NCBI GenBank assembly: GCA_016235875.1
Contig: JACRII010000083.1
Coordinates: forward strand, 1-41,007
Direction: 5' to 3'
From: Planctomycetota bacterium
Lineage (GTDB): Bacteria; Planctomycetota; Brocadiia; Brocadiales; Brocadiaceae
DNA length: 41,007 bases
The notes beneath the pieces were generated by a model, which searched no databases, had not been told where the DNA came from, and saw nothing but the letters and a program-made list of their open reading frames with translations. Shown here in pieces: positions 1-6,953 of this stretch (the first letter of the stretch is position 1; the number at the start of each line of letters is the position of its first letter). A program made the translations under genes and the position numbers.

Positions 1-350
1 GCAATAAATACAGCCGGAGTTATATAGGGAATATTAAAAAAACGTAGCCTCTTAATAAACCTTTTATCATCGCTGCATATTGCATCGTATTCCCCTTGTT
101 GAAATATTGAAAATATTTCATCCTCGCCCTTTTTAGAGGAAGAAGACATAGTGTTTATTGTTATCAGTTTATTCTCTATGTTTTCACTTATAATCATCGC
201 GTCAAAATGTTCTTGGGTATTGTATGTAATTTCCTCTTTTACAATTTGTGGAATAACTACAGAGAAGTTCTTACATACAAGCTCTTTTAATTTTGATTTG
301 GTTAATTTGATGAGACAATCGGCATCCATTAACAATCTCATGTATTGCAT
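1..350 (-). CDS. PIN-domain protein, partial (runs off left edge)
   Basis: An open frame runs on the minus strand from ATG at 350 to the window edge, giving 116 residues with no stop, so the C-terminus is missing. Residues 6-15 read LLMDADCLIK, the usual first beta strand and acidic residue of a PIN ribonuclease fold. E39/E40 follow in IVKEEI, then G75-E76 and the SDD at 93-95 in AICSDDKRF. These are the spaced acidic residues that bind Mg/Mn in PIN nucleases. No Shine-Dalgarno sequence lies before ATG 350; ATG 341 (M4) is an equally good start. PIN proteins are often toxins paired with a small upstream antitoxin, but no antitoxin frame is visible in the 200 bases upstream. The role is therefore open: orphan nuclease, decayed toxin or other PIN protein. 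Confidence 0.7.
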   Translation of the reverse strand, partial: MQYMRLLMDADCLIKLTKSKLKELVCKNFSVVIPQIVKEEITYNTQEHFDAMIISENIENKLITINTMSSSSKKGEDEIFSIFQQGEYDAICSDDKRFIKRLRFFNIPYITPAVFI

Positions 351-582
351 TGTAATAATTATATTGCCAAATGTCAAATAGTGATATGATAAGAATTATT
401 TTTAAACGACACAGCCCATGATTTATGAATCTTTTGGTAATGTAGTCAAATTGTAGTCAATTCTTGCGGAATCCAACGGAAGACATCGGAATTACGAGGC
501 ATTCAAAAGGTCAGGGGTTCGCTACCGTCCTGACTTTGCGACTCGACGCTGAGCGTGCATACCTTAAATTATAATATTTCTG
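351..582. other. Gene-free spacer with direct repeat and T-arm-like hairpin
   Basis: No convincing gene lies here. The motif TGTAGTCAA occurs twice within about 20 bases near 440-462. At 510-534 a hairpin has stem GTCAGG/CCTGAC, two further G-C pairs and the loop TTCGCTA. This resembles a tRNA T-arm, but no acceptor stem, anticodon arm or CCA end can be built around it. It may be a degenerate tRNA or attachment-site remnant, which is weakly supported. Confidence 0.3.
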
Positions 583-611
583 TTGTATATATTCTCTTTA
601 TGTGATATATT
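583..611 (+). promoter_or_regulatory. Predicted sigma-70-type promoter for the zinc-ribbon gene
   Basis: A TTGTAT -35 box (583-588) and a TATATT -10 box (606-611) are separated by exactly 17 bases. The predicted start near 618 places the strong hairpin at 631-680 about 13 bases into the transcript. A second TATAAT at 570-575 has no matching -35. Confidence 0.4.
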
Positions 612-630
612 TATTGTGTTGTTACTTCTA

Positions 631-684
631 AAGGCTTTACTTATTGTGTACCTTTCAAAGTACCCAATGAGTGAGGCCTTTTTT
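631..684 (+). terminator. Strong leader hairpin with U-run (candidate attenuator)
   Basis: Bases 631-651 pair with 660-680 in a stem of about 21 positions, with one mismatch (647/664), three G-U pairs and an 8-base loop (CTTTCAAA). The run TTTTTT at 679-684 follows directly. This is an excellent intrinsic terminator, yet it lies between a predicted promoter and the Shine-Dalgarno sequence of the gene starting at 721. It could therefore act as an attenuator, a 5' stabiliser, or simply end transcription arriving from the left. Confidence 0.6.
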
Positions 685-720
685 ATTTCCTGTAAAAATT
701 TATAAGAAAGGAGGTTAATA

Positions 721-999
721 GTGAATACATTTTTTGTATGTCCCAGATGTGGTAATGATAAAGAATTTAAAATTTTTACCACGCACTTTCAGGCTATCAG
801 ACAGTCGCCTGAGATTGGAAGGCGTGTAGACGAAAGCGATCTTTTGCCTAGTTTACGACAAAACGATTCTTACATTGAATGCAAATGTTGTTTTCAAAGA
901 ATTGAGTACGATAGCGCAGCTTCTACCGGAAGAAGATATGTCCAGGCGACACAAAGACTCTTGAATGCAAAACGCGCTACAATTAATAGAATATCTTAA
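721..999 (+). CDS. Small zinc-ribbon protein, function unknown
   Basis: This 92-residue protein starts at GTG 721 behind a very good Shine-Dalgarno sequence (GGAGG at 709-713). C7-P-R-C10 and C54-K-C-C57 form two CxxC-type knuckles about 44 residues apart, the layout of a zinc ribbon. The C-terminal third is basic (GRRYVQATQRLLNAKRATINR) and could bind nucleic acid. I do not recognise the family. It stands alone, with a candidate attenuator in its leader (631-684) and a weak hairpin after its stop (1030-1059), so it looks like a separately regulated single-gene unit. A transcription or translation factor role would be a guess from the fold only. Confidence 0.65.
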   Translation: MNTFFVCPRCGNDKEFKIFTTHFQAIRQSPEIGRRVDESDLLPSLRQNDSYIECKCCFQRIEYDSAASTGRRYVQATQRLLNAKRATINRIS

Positions 1000-1029
1000 G
1001 TTTTAGATGTTCGACAGCCACATAGAAAT

Positions 1030-1059
1030 CTTGAGAAGGTATTAACAGACCTTTTCAAG
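1030..1059 (+). terminator. Weak hairpin downstream of zinc-ribbon gene
   Basis: CTTGAGAAGGT (1030-1040) pairs with ACCTTTTCAAG (1049-1059) around an 8-base loop, with one G-U pair. No T-run follows, so it is a poor intrinsic terminator but sits 30 bases after the stop at 999. Confidence 0.3.
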
Positions 1060-1138
1060 AAATCTGGGCTATGACAATGGCCTAAACACCTCGTAAATAA
1101 TAAATACTTCCTGCGAACCAATAAATTTTCACATCTTT

Positions 1139-1534
1139 CTATTGCAAGAGTTTCCTGAGTTTTTCTGGCATTGGGGTGGGTCTGCGATTAGCGTTAAGGC
1201 AGGCTAGCTTGGTAGAACCTTCTGCAATAAGGCTCTTGTCACCTTCGCGTATCACTTTATAACTGAATTCTATCGTAGCATGCTTCAGTTCAGAAACACC
1301 TGTTTGGATAATCAGGACGTCATCGTAATGGGCAGGTGAGCGAAACCGGCAGTGGGCTTCAGTAACCGGGAAATAGATGTGTTCTTTTTCCATCTCCGAA
1401 TACGGTAATCCAAGACTCCTCAAATATTCCGTCCGGCCCATCTCGAAATACACAAAGAAATTGGCATAATAAACAATACCCATCTGGTCGGTTTCCTGGT
1501 AACGAACGCGGGTTTTAATTTCGTGAATTTTCAT
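1139..1534 (-). CDS. Acyl-CoA thioesterase, YbgC/4-hydroxybenzoyl-CoA thioesterase type
   Basis: A 131-residue hotdog-fold thioesterase. The family signature is near the N-terminus: TRVRYQETDQMGIVYYANFFVYFEMGR is the standard pattern, with D16 in the position of the catalytic aspartate, followed by the YANFF helix. It likely hydrolyses short or aromatic acyl-CoA esters in the cytoplasm; the exact substrate cannot be read from sequence. I chose ATG 1534 because the family normally starts just before this beta strand. The frame stays open upstream to 1612, but that extension would be translated through a terminator hairpin (1551-1572). It is the last minus-strand gene after the acs cluster, 450 bases from acsE, and is probably transcribed separately. 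Confidence 0.85.
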   Translation of the reverse strand: MKIHEIKTRVRYQETDQMGIVYYANFFVYFEMGRTEYLRSLGLPYSEMEKEHIYFPVTEAHCRFRSPAHYDDVLIIQTGVSELKHATIEFSYKVIREGDKSLIAEGSTKLACLNANRRPTPMPEKLRKLLQ

Positions 1535-1572
1535 ATGAAAAAAGAAAAAAGGCACGGTTTTTAAATCGTGCC
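1535..1572 (-). terminator. Intrinsic terminator immediately upstream of the thioesterase start
   Basis: Read on the minus strand, GGCACGATT pairs with the complementary arm ending CGTGCC (1551-1572) and is followed by TTTTTTCTTTTTT, which ends right at the ATG at 1534. There is no Shine-Dalgarno sequence between hairpin and start. It either ends transcripts from the acs direction or acts in the thioesterase leader. Confidence 0.65.
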
Positions 1573-1987
1573 TTATGAAAATACATCTATTCACCGCAGA
1601 GGCGCATAGCACGCGGAGAAAAAAAAGTTTAATATAAAAACGACTGCATTAGGTTGCCTTCGGCAGCAGCATATTACCCACAAAACACGCGAAAAGAAAC
1701 GAACCTCCCCCTTTATCCCCCTCTGGAGGGGGACAGGGGGAGGATACTTTCGTGTCTTTTGTGGGCAAATTGAAATTTCCCGCAAGAATTTAGCTTTTTG
1801 AAAATTCGTATTTATGACAATATTATTTAAACTTTAAACGTTTGTTTTTAAACACACCCCCGGCCCCTCTTGATAGAGGGGAGGTTTGAAGTCCCCTCTA
1901 AGAAGAGGGGATTTAGGGGTGTGTATAATGTGTTTCAAAAAACTAAATTGATACAGATCCCCAGACATTACTATTACTTCCTGACTA
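1573..1987. repeat. Spacer made of dispersed palindromic repeats
   Basis: No gene is visible. Four repeat units occupy the spacer. 1589-1619 is an inverted copy of 4757-4788 (the CCGCAGAGGCGC.. unit). 1649-1667 matches 6744-6762 (TTAGG-TGCC-TCGGCAGC type) with two differences. 1704-1743 is a nested C/G-rich hairpin: CCTCCCCCT pairs with AGGGGGAGG and holds a second hairpin inside. 1852-1924 is bounded by ACACACCCC and GGGGTGTGT and contains two CCCCTCT/AGAGGGG hairpins, the same family as 6774-6853. An apparent minus-strand reading frame across 1591-1785 is only repeat translation. Confidence 0.7.
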
Positions 1988-2773
1988 TCACTTCCTGCAT
2001 GCCGTGAGATAGGAATCGCTGTACACGTGCTGGTTCATGATGATTTCAGCGGTTATCGCAGCGTCCATTAAGTCCTTGTCAAGCACGTCCATTACGGCGG
2101 CATCCAATCCGTACGAAATGCCCATCGTCAGGAATATACGGGCTAAAAGCCTTTTCTCTTTCGTCCCCTGTGAGAAATTGCTCAAACCCACATTTCTGTG
2201 CGGCGGTGGGTCAGAAATCATTTTAATCTGATTGAAGATGTCAAACATGAGCGCTGGTTGCTTCTGATCGACATTAATAGGGAAGAGCACGGGATCAATA
2301 TAGACCTTTGAGAGTTCAAACTCATGCTCTACCGCCTTTTCCACAATCGTCATAGCAATCTCCATGCGGCGTTCAACATCCTGAGGAATACCGCATTTGT
2401 CCATCGTGAGACACATCAGTGATGCATTATATTCTTTTGCTATGGTCATGTATTTGTCTAACTCTTCAGGGTCTCCTTTTGAAGAATTGATCAAGACCTC
2501 GTTCTTGATTACCGATAAACCCGCCTTCAATACATCAAATTTCTGGCTATCAATGGCAATCGGTGTCTTTACGGTATCCTGAATCACTTCAATCAGCCAT
2601 TTCATTGCCCCTGCAGGATCGGCAGTGGCTGTTCCCACGTTCACATCCAGGAAGCTCGCCCCGGCTTCCGTCTGTTTTATGGCAAGTTCTCTGATAGCCT
2701 TCGGATCCTTGTTCTTTATAGCCTCTCGTACATCTTTAAACATACCGTTGATGCGTTCTGCTATGGATAACAT
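1988..2773 (-). CDS. acsE: 5-methyltetrahydrofolate:corrinoid/iron-sulfur protein methyltransferase
   Basis: A 261-residue TIM-barrel (pterin-binding) methyltransferase that moves the methyl group from methyl-tetrahydrofolate to cob(I)amide on the AcsC/AcsD corrinoid protein, joining the methyl and carbonyl branches of the Wood-Ljungdahl pathway. It starts MLSIAERING like the clostridial enzyme. Counting from ATG 2773, D75 (AIDSQ), N96 (LINSS), D160 (YIDP) and N199 (GLSNFSQ) fall at the residue numbers known for the folate pocket of the Moorella enzyme. The frame is open 12 codons further, which would overlap acsD; ATG 2773 has an AAAGGA upstream and fits the family. It follows acsD by 19 bases, so it is the last gene of the acs transcript. 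Confidence 0.95.
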   Translation of the reverse strand: MLSIAERINGMFKDVREAIKNKDPKAIRELAIKQTEAGASFLDVNVGTATADPAGAMKWLIEVIQDTVKTPIAIDSQKFDVLKAGLSVIKNEVLINSSKGDPEELDKYMTIAKEYNASLMCLTMDKCGIPQDVERRMEIAMTIVEKAVEHEFELSKVYIDPVLFPINVDQKQPALMFDIFNQIKMISDPPPHRNVGLSNFSQGTKEKRLLARIFLTMGISYGLDAAVMDVLDKDLMDAAITAEIIMNQHVYSDSYLTACRK

Positions 2774-2792
2774 CGTATGTTTTCCTTTCTTT

Positions 2793-3752
2793 TTAATATA
2801 AACGATCAATACATTTTTTTACCGCTGCAACAGCCTTTGGATGCTGCATACGGATAATGTCAACACCTGACTGCAAGAGGCTAACGGCTGTGATGGCCTC
2901 CCACATTGGTCCTCTTTCCTCCCTGGATCCCCATTGTGGCGCTTCACTATCGCCTGATTTAGCCTCCTTGGCACGCCATGCCTCACGCCCAACATCGCAA
3001 ATTACCGGCATTGCCATCATCTTGTCACCAGTAAGCGCCGCAAGCCGCTCGCGCTCCTGAATTGAGTATGTATACTCCAAACCATAGCCCAGCGCCCCGG
3101 TTGACTGGAACATTACGATTCGATTGAGCGGAAAGTCCATTTCGGACACAAGAATATTAATCTGCTTCCCGATATTAATATCCACAGGCGCCATGGTAAT
3201 AAGGGAGTGCCCATCTGCCAGACACGTTGCAGTAAGTGTTTTGTAACTATTCTGAGATACGATTCCCATGAGGCAATTTTCTCCCTTAGCGGCCTGGCTT
3301 ACCTTGGGCATTACCTCGTTGTCCTTTTCATCCTGTTCACATCCCCAAATTATTAGAGGCACACCCACAGCGGCAAGGACGGATTTTACTGTTTTTACCG
3401 CCTGTTCTGCACTTTTATTACCTTTGTCAGGATGAATCCCGTCTAATTTGAGGCATATCATATCCGCCCCATACTGCTCAACACATTTCTTAGCCCATTG
3501 TGCCGGATCATTGAGGACATCAGCAAAAGGCTTGCTCATGGTCTCAGACCAGTCATCAGGCGGCACGTCACAAATGTCCATTGCAACAACCGGCTTGTGA
3601 CCTGGATTACCCTCAAAATCCATAAAAGGGACGCATTTTGAACCACCGATGGTAATCGTCTTTGTTCGAGTACCGCCATTATCCTTCGTAGCGCCAAGGG
3701 TAATTTCATTGACTCCACTTGACCACTTGTCAGCTAAATTTGGTATTTCCAT
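2793..3752 (-). CDS. acsD: Corrinoid/iron-sulfur protein small subunit
   Basis: A 319-residue CdhD-type protein, matching the usual length of the bacterial small subunit. It folds as a TIM barrel and pairs with AcsC to hold the corrinoid cofactor that carries the methyl group between AcsE and acetyl-CoA synthase. Recognisable stretches include GGSKCVPFMDFEGNPGHKP near residue 37, DMICLKLDGIHPD near 96 and GALGYGLEYTYSIQE near 220. ATG 3752 has GGGAGA about 11 bases upstream. It is followed closely by acsE (19 bases) and preceded by 190 bases of repeat-bearing spacer after the cooC-like gene. Confidence 0.95.
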   Translation of the reverse strand: MEIPNLADKWSSGVNEITLGATKDNGGTRTKTITIGGSKCVPFMDFEGNPGHKPVVAMDICDVPPDDWSETMSKPFADVLNDPAQWAKKCVEQYGADMICLKLDGIHPDKGNKSAEQAVKTVKSVLAAVGVPLIIWGCEQDEKDNEVMPKVSQAAKGENCLMGIVSQNSYKTLTATCLADGHSLITMAPVDINIGKQINILVSEMDFPLNRIVMFQSTGALGYGLEYTYSIQERERLAALTGDKMMAMPVICDVGREAWRAKEAKSGDSEAPQWGSREERGPMWEAITAVSLLQSGVDIIRMQHPKAVAAVKKCIDRLY

Positions 3753-3822
3753 AATAACTCAATCTCCCAACACATTTTATTTCTAAAACTAATCACAGAA
3801 ATCAATGATGGGTTCGCCCTCG

Positions 3823-3896
3823 CCCATTCGACAAGTTCAGGACAAGCTTAACCCATCCTACGCCTGTGTAGGGGCAGGTTTGAAACCTACCCCTAC
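3823..3896. repeat. Dispersed repeat fragments between cooC-like gene and acsD
   Basis: 3823-3850 contains the TTCGACAAGTTCAGGACAAG type fragment that is dispersed in many bacterial genomes. 3868-3896 is a palindrome, GTAGGGGcAGGTTT pairing with AAACCTaCCCCTAC, of the same style as the units at 9109, 9196, 23779 and 32691. Confidence 0.6.
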
Positions 3897-3942
3897 TATA
3901 GATACAATCAACATATGGCTTTTTTCAAAAAACTGAATTACT

Positions 3943-4734
3943 TTAAACACGACTCACGGTACTCTTTGTAAGCATACTTGACGGCAAATGTTTTTGTAAG
4001 AACCCGCCCAGCTTTCGATACAATTCATTCTCGCGAGAAATCTCAAATATAGAAGCCCCGCATGCGGCTGTATCGTATACTTCCTGGTCGAACGGAAATA
4101 TGGCAGATATTCCTACTCCCAGACTGTCTAGCTTCTGTTGAAGATTTGCGTGGATGCCGTCCCTGGGCACACGGTTTAATATACAGAGCTTTTGTTTAAT
4201 CGTAATCGGAAGTGAATCGGCTAGTTTAAGAATCCGCTGCATTGTCAATGCGCCGACAATCGTTGGTTCACTTACGATCAGCAATAAATCCACGTTATTC
4301 GTCGTCCTGCGGGAGAGGTGCTCCATCCCTGCCTCATTGTCTGTCACAATGAAAGGATAGGTCGTCCCTACTTTATCCAGATATTTACGAAGGAGATTAT
4401 TCACGTAGCAATAGCACTTCGGGCCTTCAGGCCTGCCCATCGTGAGAAGGTCGTATTTGTCCTTCTCAACGATAGATTCTTCGATAGAATACTCAATGTA
4501 CCTATCCTTGGACATCCCGGAAAAATCCACCTTCTTTTCTACGATGTCCTCACGTATATCAGCAATGGTACTTTGCACGTGCAATCCAAGCAATGCGCCT
4601 AAAGAAGCATTGGGATCGGCATCCACAGCGGATACCGGTTTGCCAAGCTCTTCGGTAATATATCGAATAATGAGTGCGGAAAGTGTCGATTTTCCCGTTC
4701 CACCCTTACCAGCTACTGCGATATTAAATGCCAT
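3943..4734 (-). CDS. cooC: CooC/AcsF-type nickel-insertion ATPase (copy 1)
   Basis: A 263-residue MinD/ParA-like P-loop ATPase of the type that matures the nickel sites of CO dehydrogenase or acetyl-CoA synthase. It shows the deviant Walker A KGGTGKST (residues 10-17), Walker A' VDADPNAS (37-44) and the CYCY pair C107/C109 in GRPEGPKCYCYVNN, the metal-binding CxC of CooC homodimers. ATG 4734 follows GAGGATTTAAT. It sits between acsV and acsD, far from acsA, and differs clearly from the second copy at 14184. Which copy serves AcsA and which AcsB cannot be told from sequence. Confidence 0.88.
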   Translation of the reverse strand: MAFNIAVAGKGGTGKSTLSALIIRYITEELGKPVSAVDADPNASLGALLGLHVQSTIADIREDIVEKKVDFSGMSKDRYIEYSIEESIVEKDKYDLLTMGRPEGPKCYCYVNNLLRKYLDKVGTTYPFIVTDNEAGMEHLSRRTTNNVDLLLIVSEPTIVGALTMQRILKLADSLPITIKQKLCILNRVPRDGIHANLQQKLDSLGVGISAIFPFDQEVYDTAACGASIFEISRENELYRKLGGFLQKHLPSSMLTKSTVSRV

Positions 4735-4756
4735 ATTAAATCCTCATAATTATTCA

Positions 4757-4788
4757 TCTCCGCGCTCTCTGCGACCTCTGCGGCGAAT
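4757..4788. repeat. Dispersed repeat unit, inverted copy of 1589-1619
   Basis: TCTCCGCG..CTCTGCGGCGAAT here matches the reverse complement of 1589-1619 with a few changes. It fills the short gap between acsV and the cooC-like gene. Confidence 0.55.
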
Positions 4789-4795
4789 ATTTGTA

Positions 4796-6721
4796 TTAAA
4801 CCAACAACTCCTCTGCAACTGACGGAAATTTTTCAATGTTCGTATGGGGTAAAAAGTTCGCCGAAACGTATTCTTCCATATATTTATTGTTACACATCAG
4901 ATCGAAGTAAGTCATCTTGGACGCGATTGTCCTGGCAACTTCATAGGCATCCTGAGAGAAGAGGGACATTTTTGCTCCAATCACTGAGGTGTTCCCTACA
5001 AACTGAACTTTTGAGATAGAGATATCAGGAAGCATGCCAATCGTTATGGCGCTTCGCACATCTAAATAATTACCGAACCCGCCTGCAAGGTATACCTGCT
5101 CAATATCCGTTACGCTCATATTCATAGATTCAAGCAGTGTGGAAATTGCCGAATAAATGGCCGCCTTTGAACGTATAAGGTTTTGAATATCCGCCTGCGT
5201 AATTACAATATCCTTTTTCGTAATTGTATCATCCCTGTGGACAAGAATAAACTCATACCCATTGTCCGTCTTTCTCAAACGGTCTGTTTCTATCCCTTTC
5301 TGAAAATTTCCCGTTCTGTCAATAACTCCGCTCCTGACCAGATTTGCAAGACAATCCAGCAACCCTGAACCGCATATTCCACTCGGAGGGGCGTCGCCAA
5401 TTGTTTTACAAATGACATCATAATTCTTCTTGATATTAACCTTCTCTATAGCGCCCTTTGCTGCACGCATACCGCAGGAAATGCCGCTCCCCTCGAAAGA
5501 AGGACCCGCAGACGCGGAACAGCAAACCATCCAGTCCTTATTCCCCAGTACGATCTCGCCATTCGTGCCGATATCAATAAGAAGCGATAACGCTTCGGCC
5601 TTGTCCAGGCGGACGGCCAAAACACCGGAAGAAATGTCTCCGCCCACATACGCACCAACACACGGCAGTGTGTAAAGCAAACCATACTTATTAATTTTTA
5701 TGCCCACCACATCGGCTCTCAGTGGCGGCACAAAGCTTGCGGTTGGAAGATACGGCTCTTTTCGTATATTTATCGGGTTTAAACCCATCAGGAAATGTGT
5801 CATCACCGTATTCCCTGCACAAACGACCGAGTTAATATCGTGGATACTTAATTTATTTCTTTTAACAAGAGTGGATATCAGATAATTAACATCTTCTATT
5901 AACACCTCCTGCATAATTTCCATTGCATCATGCTGCTCGGCGTAGATAATCCTTTGAATATAGTCATCACCGTACTTAATCTGGGAGTTATAGGTAGCCT
6001 CAATATCAATAGTCTCCGCGCTGGACAGGTTAAGGAGATGGGCTACAACGGTGGTAGTGCCCACATCCACAGCAACGCCATAATTATTTGCGCTAACATC
6101 GCCTGGCTGCACTTCCAGGATTTCCACCGTAGAACCACGATAACCAAGGGTCACAGTAACCTTCCACTTACTATCTCTTAAGATGACAGGTAAAAGTTTC
6201 AAAGCTGTAAAATTTGTTGTTAATTTTTCCAGCGGAATACCGGTCTTCACCATAATACTCTGGCAGAGTCTTTCATAATCTGCCATACTGTCATCCATGC
6301 TGGGAGGCGATAACTCCAGATATAACCTGGAAACCAGCGGGTCTTGTTTAAACTGCTCTGCGCCCAAACTTACCGCTGCCTGTGCACCCGGGAATTGTGG
6401 ATAATCACCGACAAGGATTTGACTTTTATCAAGTTTTGATTCTTCAGGTATTAAGACCTCCAGGTCGCCCATTACTTTTGTCCTGCATGCAAGGACATAT
6501 CTCTTCCTGGTTTCAGCTTCAGTAATATGAGTTGTGGGCAGGCTTTCTACCTTACCGCTGCTAAGAATTACTTTACATTTCCCGCAGGTACCATCACCAC
6601 CACACAGGGCATTGATAAATAAATCTCCCATCCTTGATGCATTCAGGATGGTTTTACCTTTTTCAATTTCTACGGTAACGTCGCCTGGAAGAAAGTGAAC
6701 TTTATAATGTGAATTTTCCAT
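4796..6721 (-). CDS. acsV: Reductive activator of the corrinoid/iron-sulfur protein (RACo)
   Basis: A 641-residue protein that reduces accidentally oxidised cob(II)amide on AcsC/AcsD back to the active cob(I) state using ATP. The N-terminal 90 residues are a [2Fe-2S] ferredoxin domain with C40, C46, C49 and C79 (LCGGDGTCGKCK...LACR). From about residue 215 an ASKHA-type ATPase domain follows, with VAVDVGTTTVVA at 216-227 and a second phosphate motif in LLIDIGTNGEI, matching the DUF4445/RACo family. The ATG at 6721 has no clear Shine-Dalgarno. It lies between acsC and a cooC-like gene, the normal acs-operon setting for this activator. Confidence 0.93.
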   Translation of the reverse strand: MENSHYKVHFLPGDVTVEIEKGKTILNASRMGDLFINALCGGDGTCGKCKVILSSGKVESLPTTHITEAETRKRYVLACRTKVMGDLEVLIPEESKLDKSQILVGDYPQFPGAQAAVSLGAEQFKQDPLVSRLYLELSPPSMDDSMADYERLCQSIMVKTGIPLEKLTTNFTALKLLPVILRDSKWKVTVTLGYRGSTVEILEVQPGDVSANNYGVAVDVGTTTVVAHLLNLSSAETIDIEATYNSQIKYGDDYIQRIIYAEQHDAMEIMQEVLIEDVNYLISTLVKRNKLSIHDINSVVCAGNTVMTHFLMGLNPINIRKEPYLPTASFVPPLRADVVGIKINKYGLLYTLPCVGAYVGGDISSGVLAVRLDKAEALSLLIDIGTNGEIVLGNKDWMVCCSASAGPSFEGSGISCGMRAAKGAIEKVNIKKNYDVICKTIGDAPPSGICGSGLLDCLANLVRSGVIDRTGNFQKGIETDRLRKTDNGYEFILVHRDDTITKKDIVITQADIQNLIRSKAAIYSAISTLLESMNMSVTDIEQVYLAGGFGNYLDVRSAITIGMLPDISISKVQFVGNTSVIGAKMSLFSQDAYEVARTIASKMTYFDLMCNNKYMEEYVSANFLPHTNIEKFPSVAEELLV

Positions 6722-6743
6722 TGATTATCGATATCGGATTTAA

Positions 6744-6937
6744 TTAGGCTGCCTACGGCAGCGACTTTTAAAGCTTCCCTCTAGAAAGAGGGGCCGGGGA
6801 GATGTTATGGCATTTTTACACACCCCTTTATCCCCTCTTTTTAGAGGGGAATTATAAAAGATTGAAATTCCTGAACATTTAATTAAGCGGGTTATACGAT
6901 GTATGCCATAAAGAATCCCCCTTTTCTAAGGGGGATT
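6744..6937. repeat. Cluster of palindromic repeats between acsC and acsV
   Basis: Three units fill the 232-base gap. 6744-6762 matches 1649-1667. 6774-6853 holds two CCCTCT/AGAGGGG hairpins in the same arrangement as 1852-1924 (including the ACACACCCC edge at 6820). 6914-6937 is a perfect palindrome, AATCCCCCTT, loop TTCT, AAGGGGGATT. Transcripts crossing the gap would fold strongly here. Confidence 0.7.
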
Positions 6938-6953
6938 AACTCGAAACAGATTA

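Noticed and set aside
151-381. A 76-codon plus-strand frame near the left edge
   Set aside because: It is the antisense shadow of the PIN-domain gene, which has recognisable motifs on the minus strand.
510-534. A tRNA gene suggested by the T-arm-like hairpin
   Set aside because: No acceptor stem, D arm or anticodon arm can be assembled around it, and no CCA end is present.
1591-1785. A 64-codon minus-strand frame upstream of the thioesterase
   Set aside because: It translates only palindromic repeat units and has no ribosome site.
1704-1924. CRISPR array suggested by repeated C/G-rich blocks
   Set aside because: Spacing and repeat sequence are irregular and each block is a self-contained palindrome; no cas gene is present.
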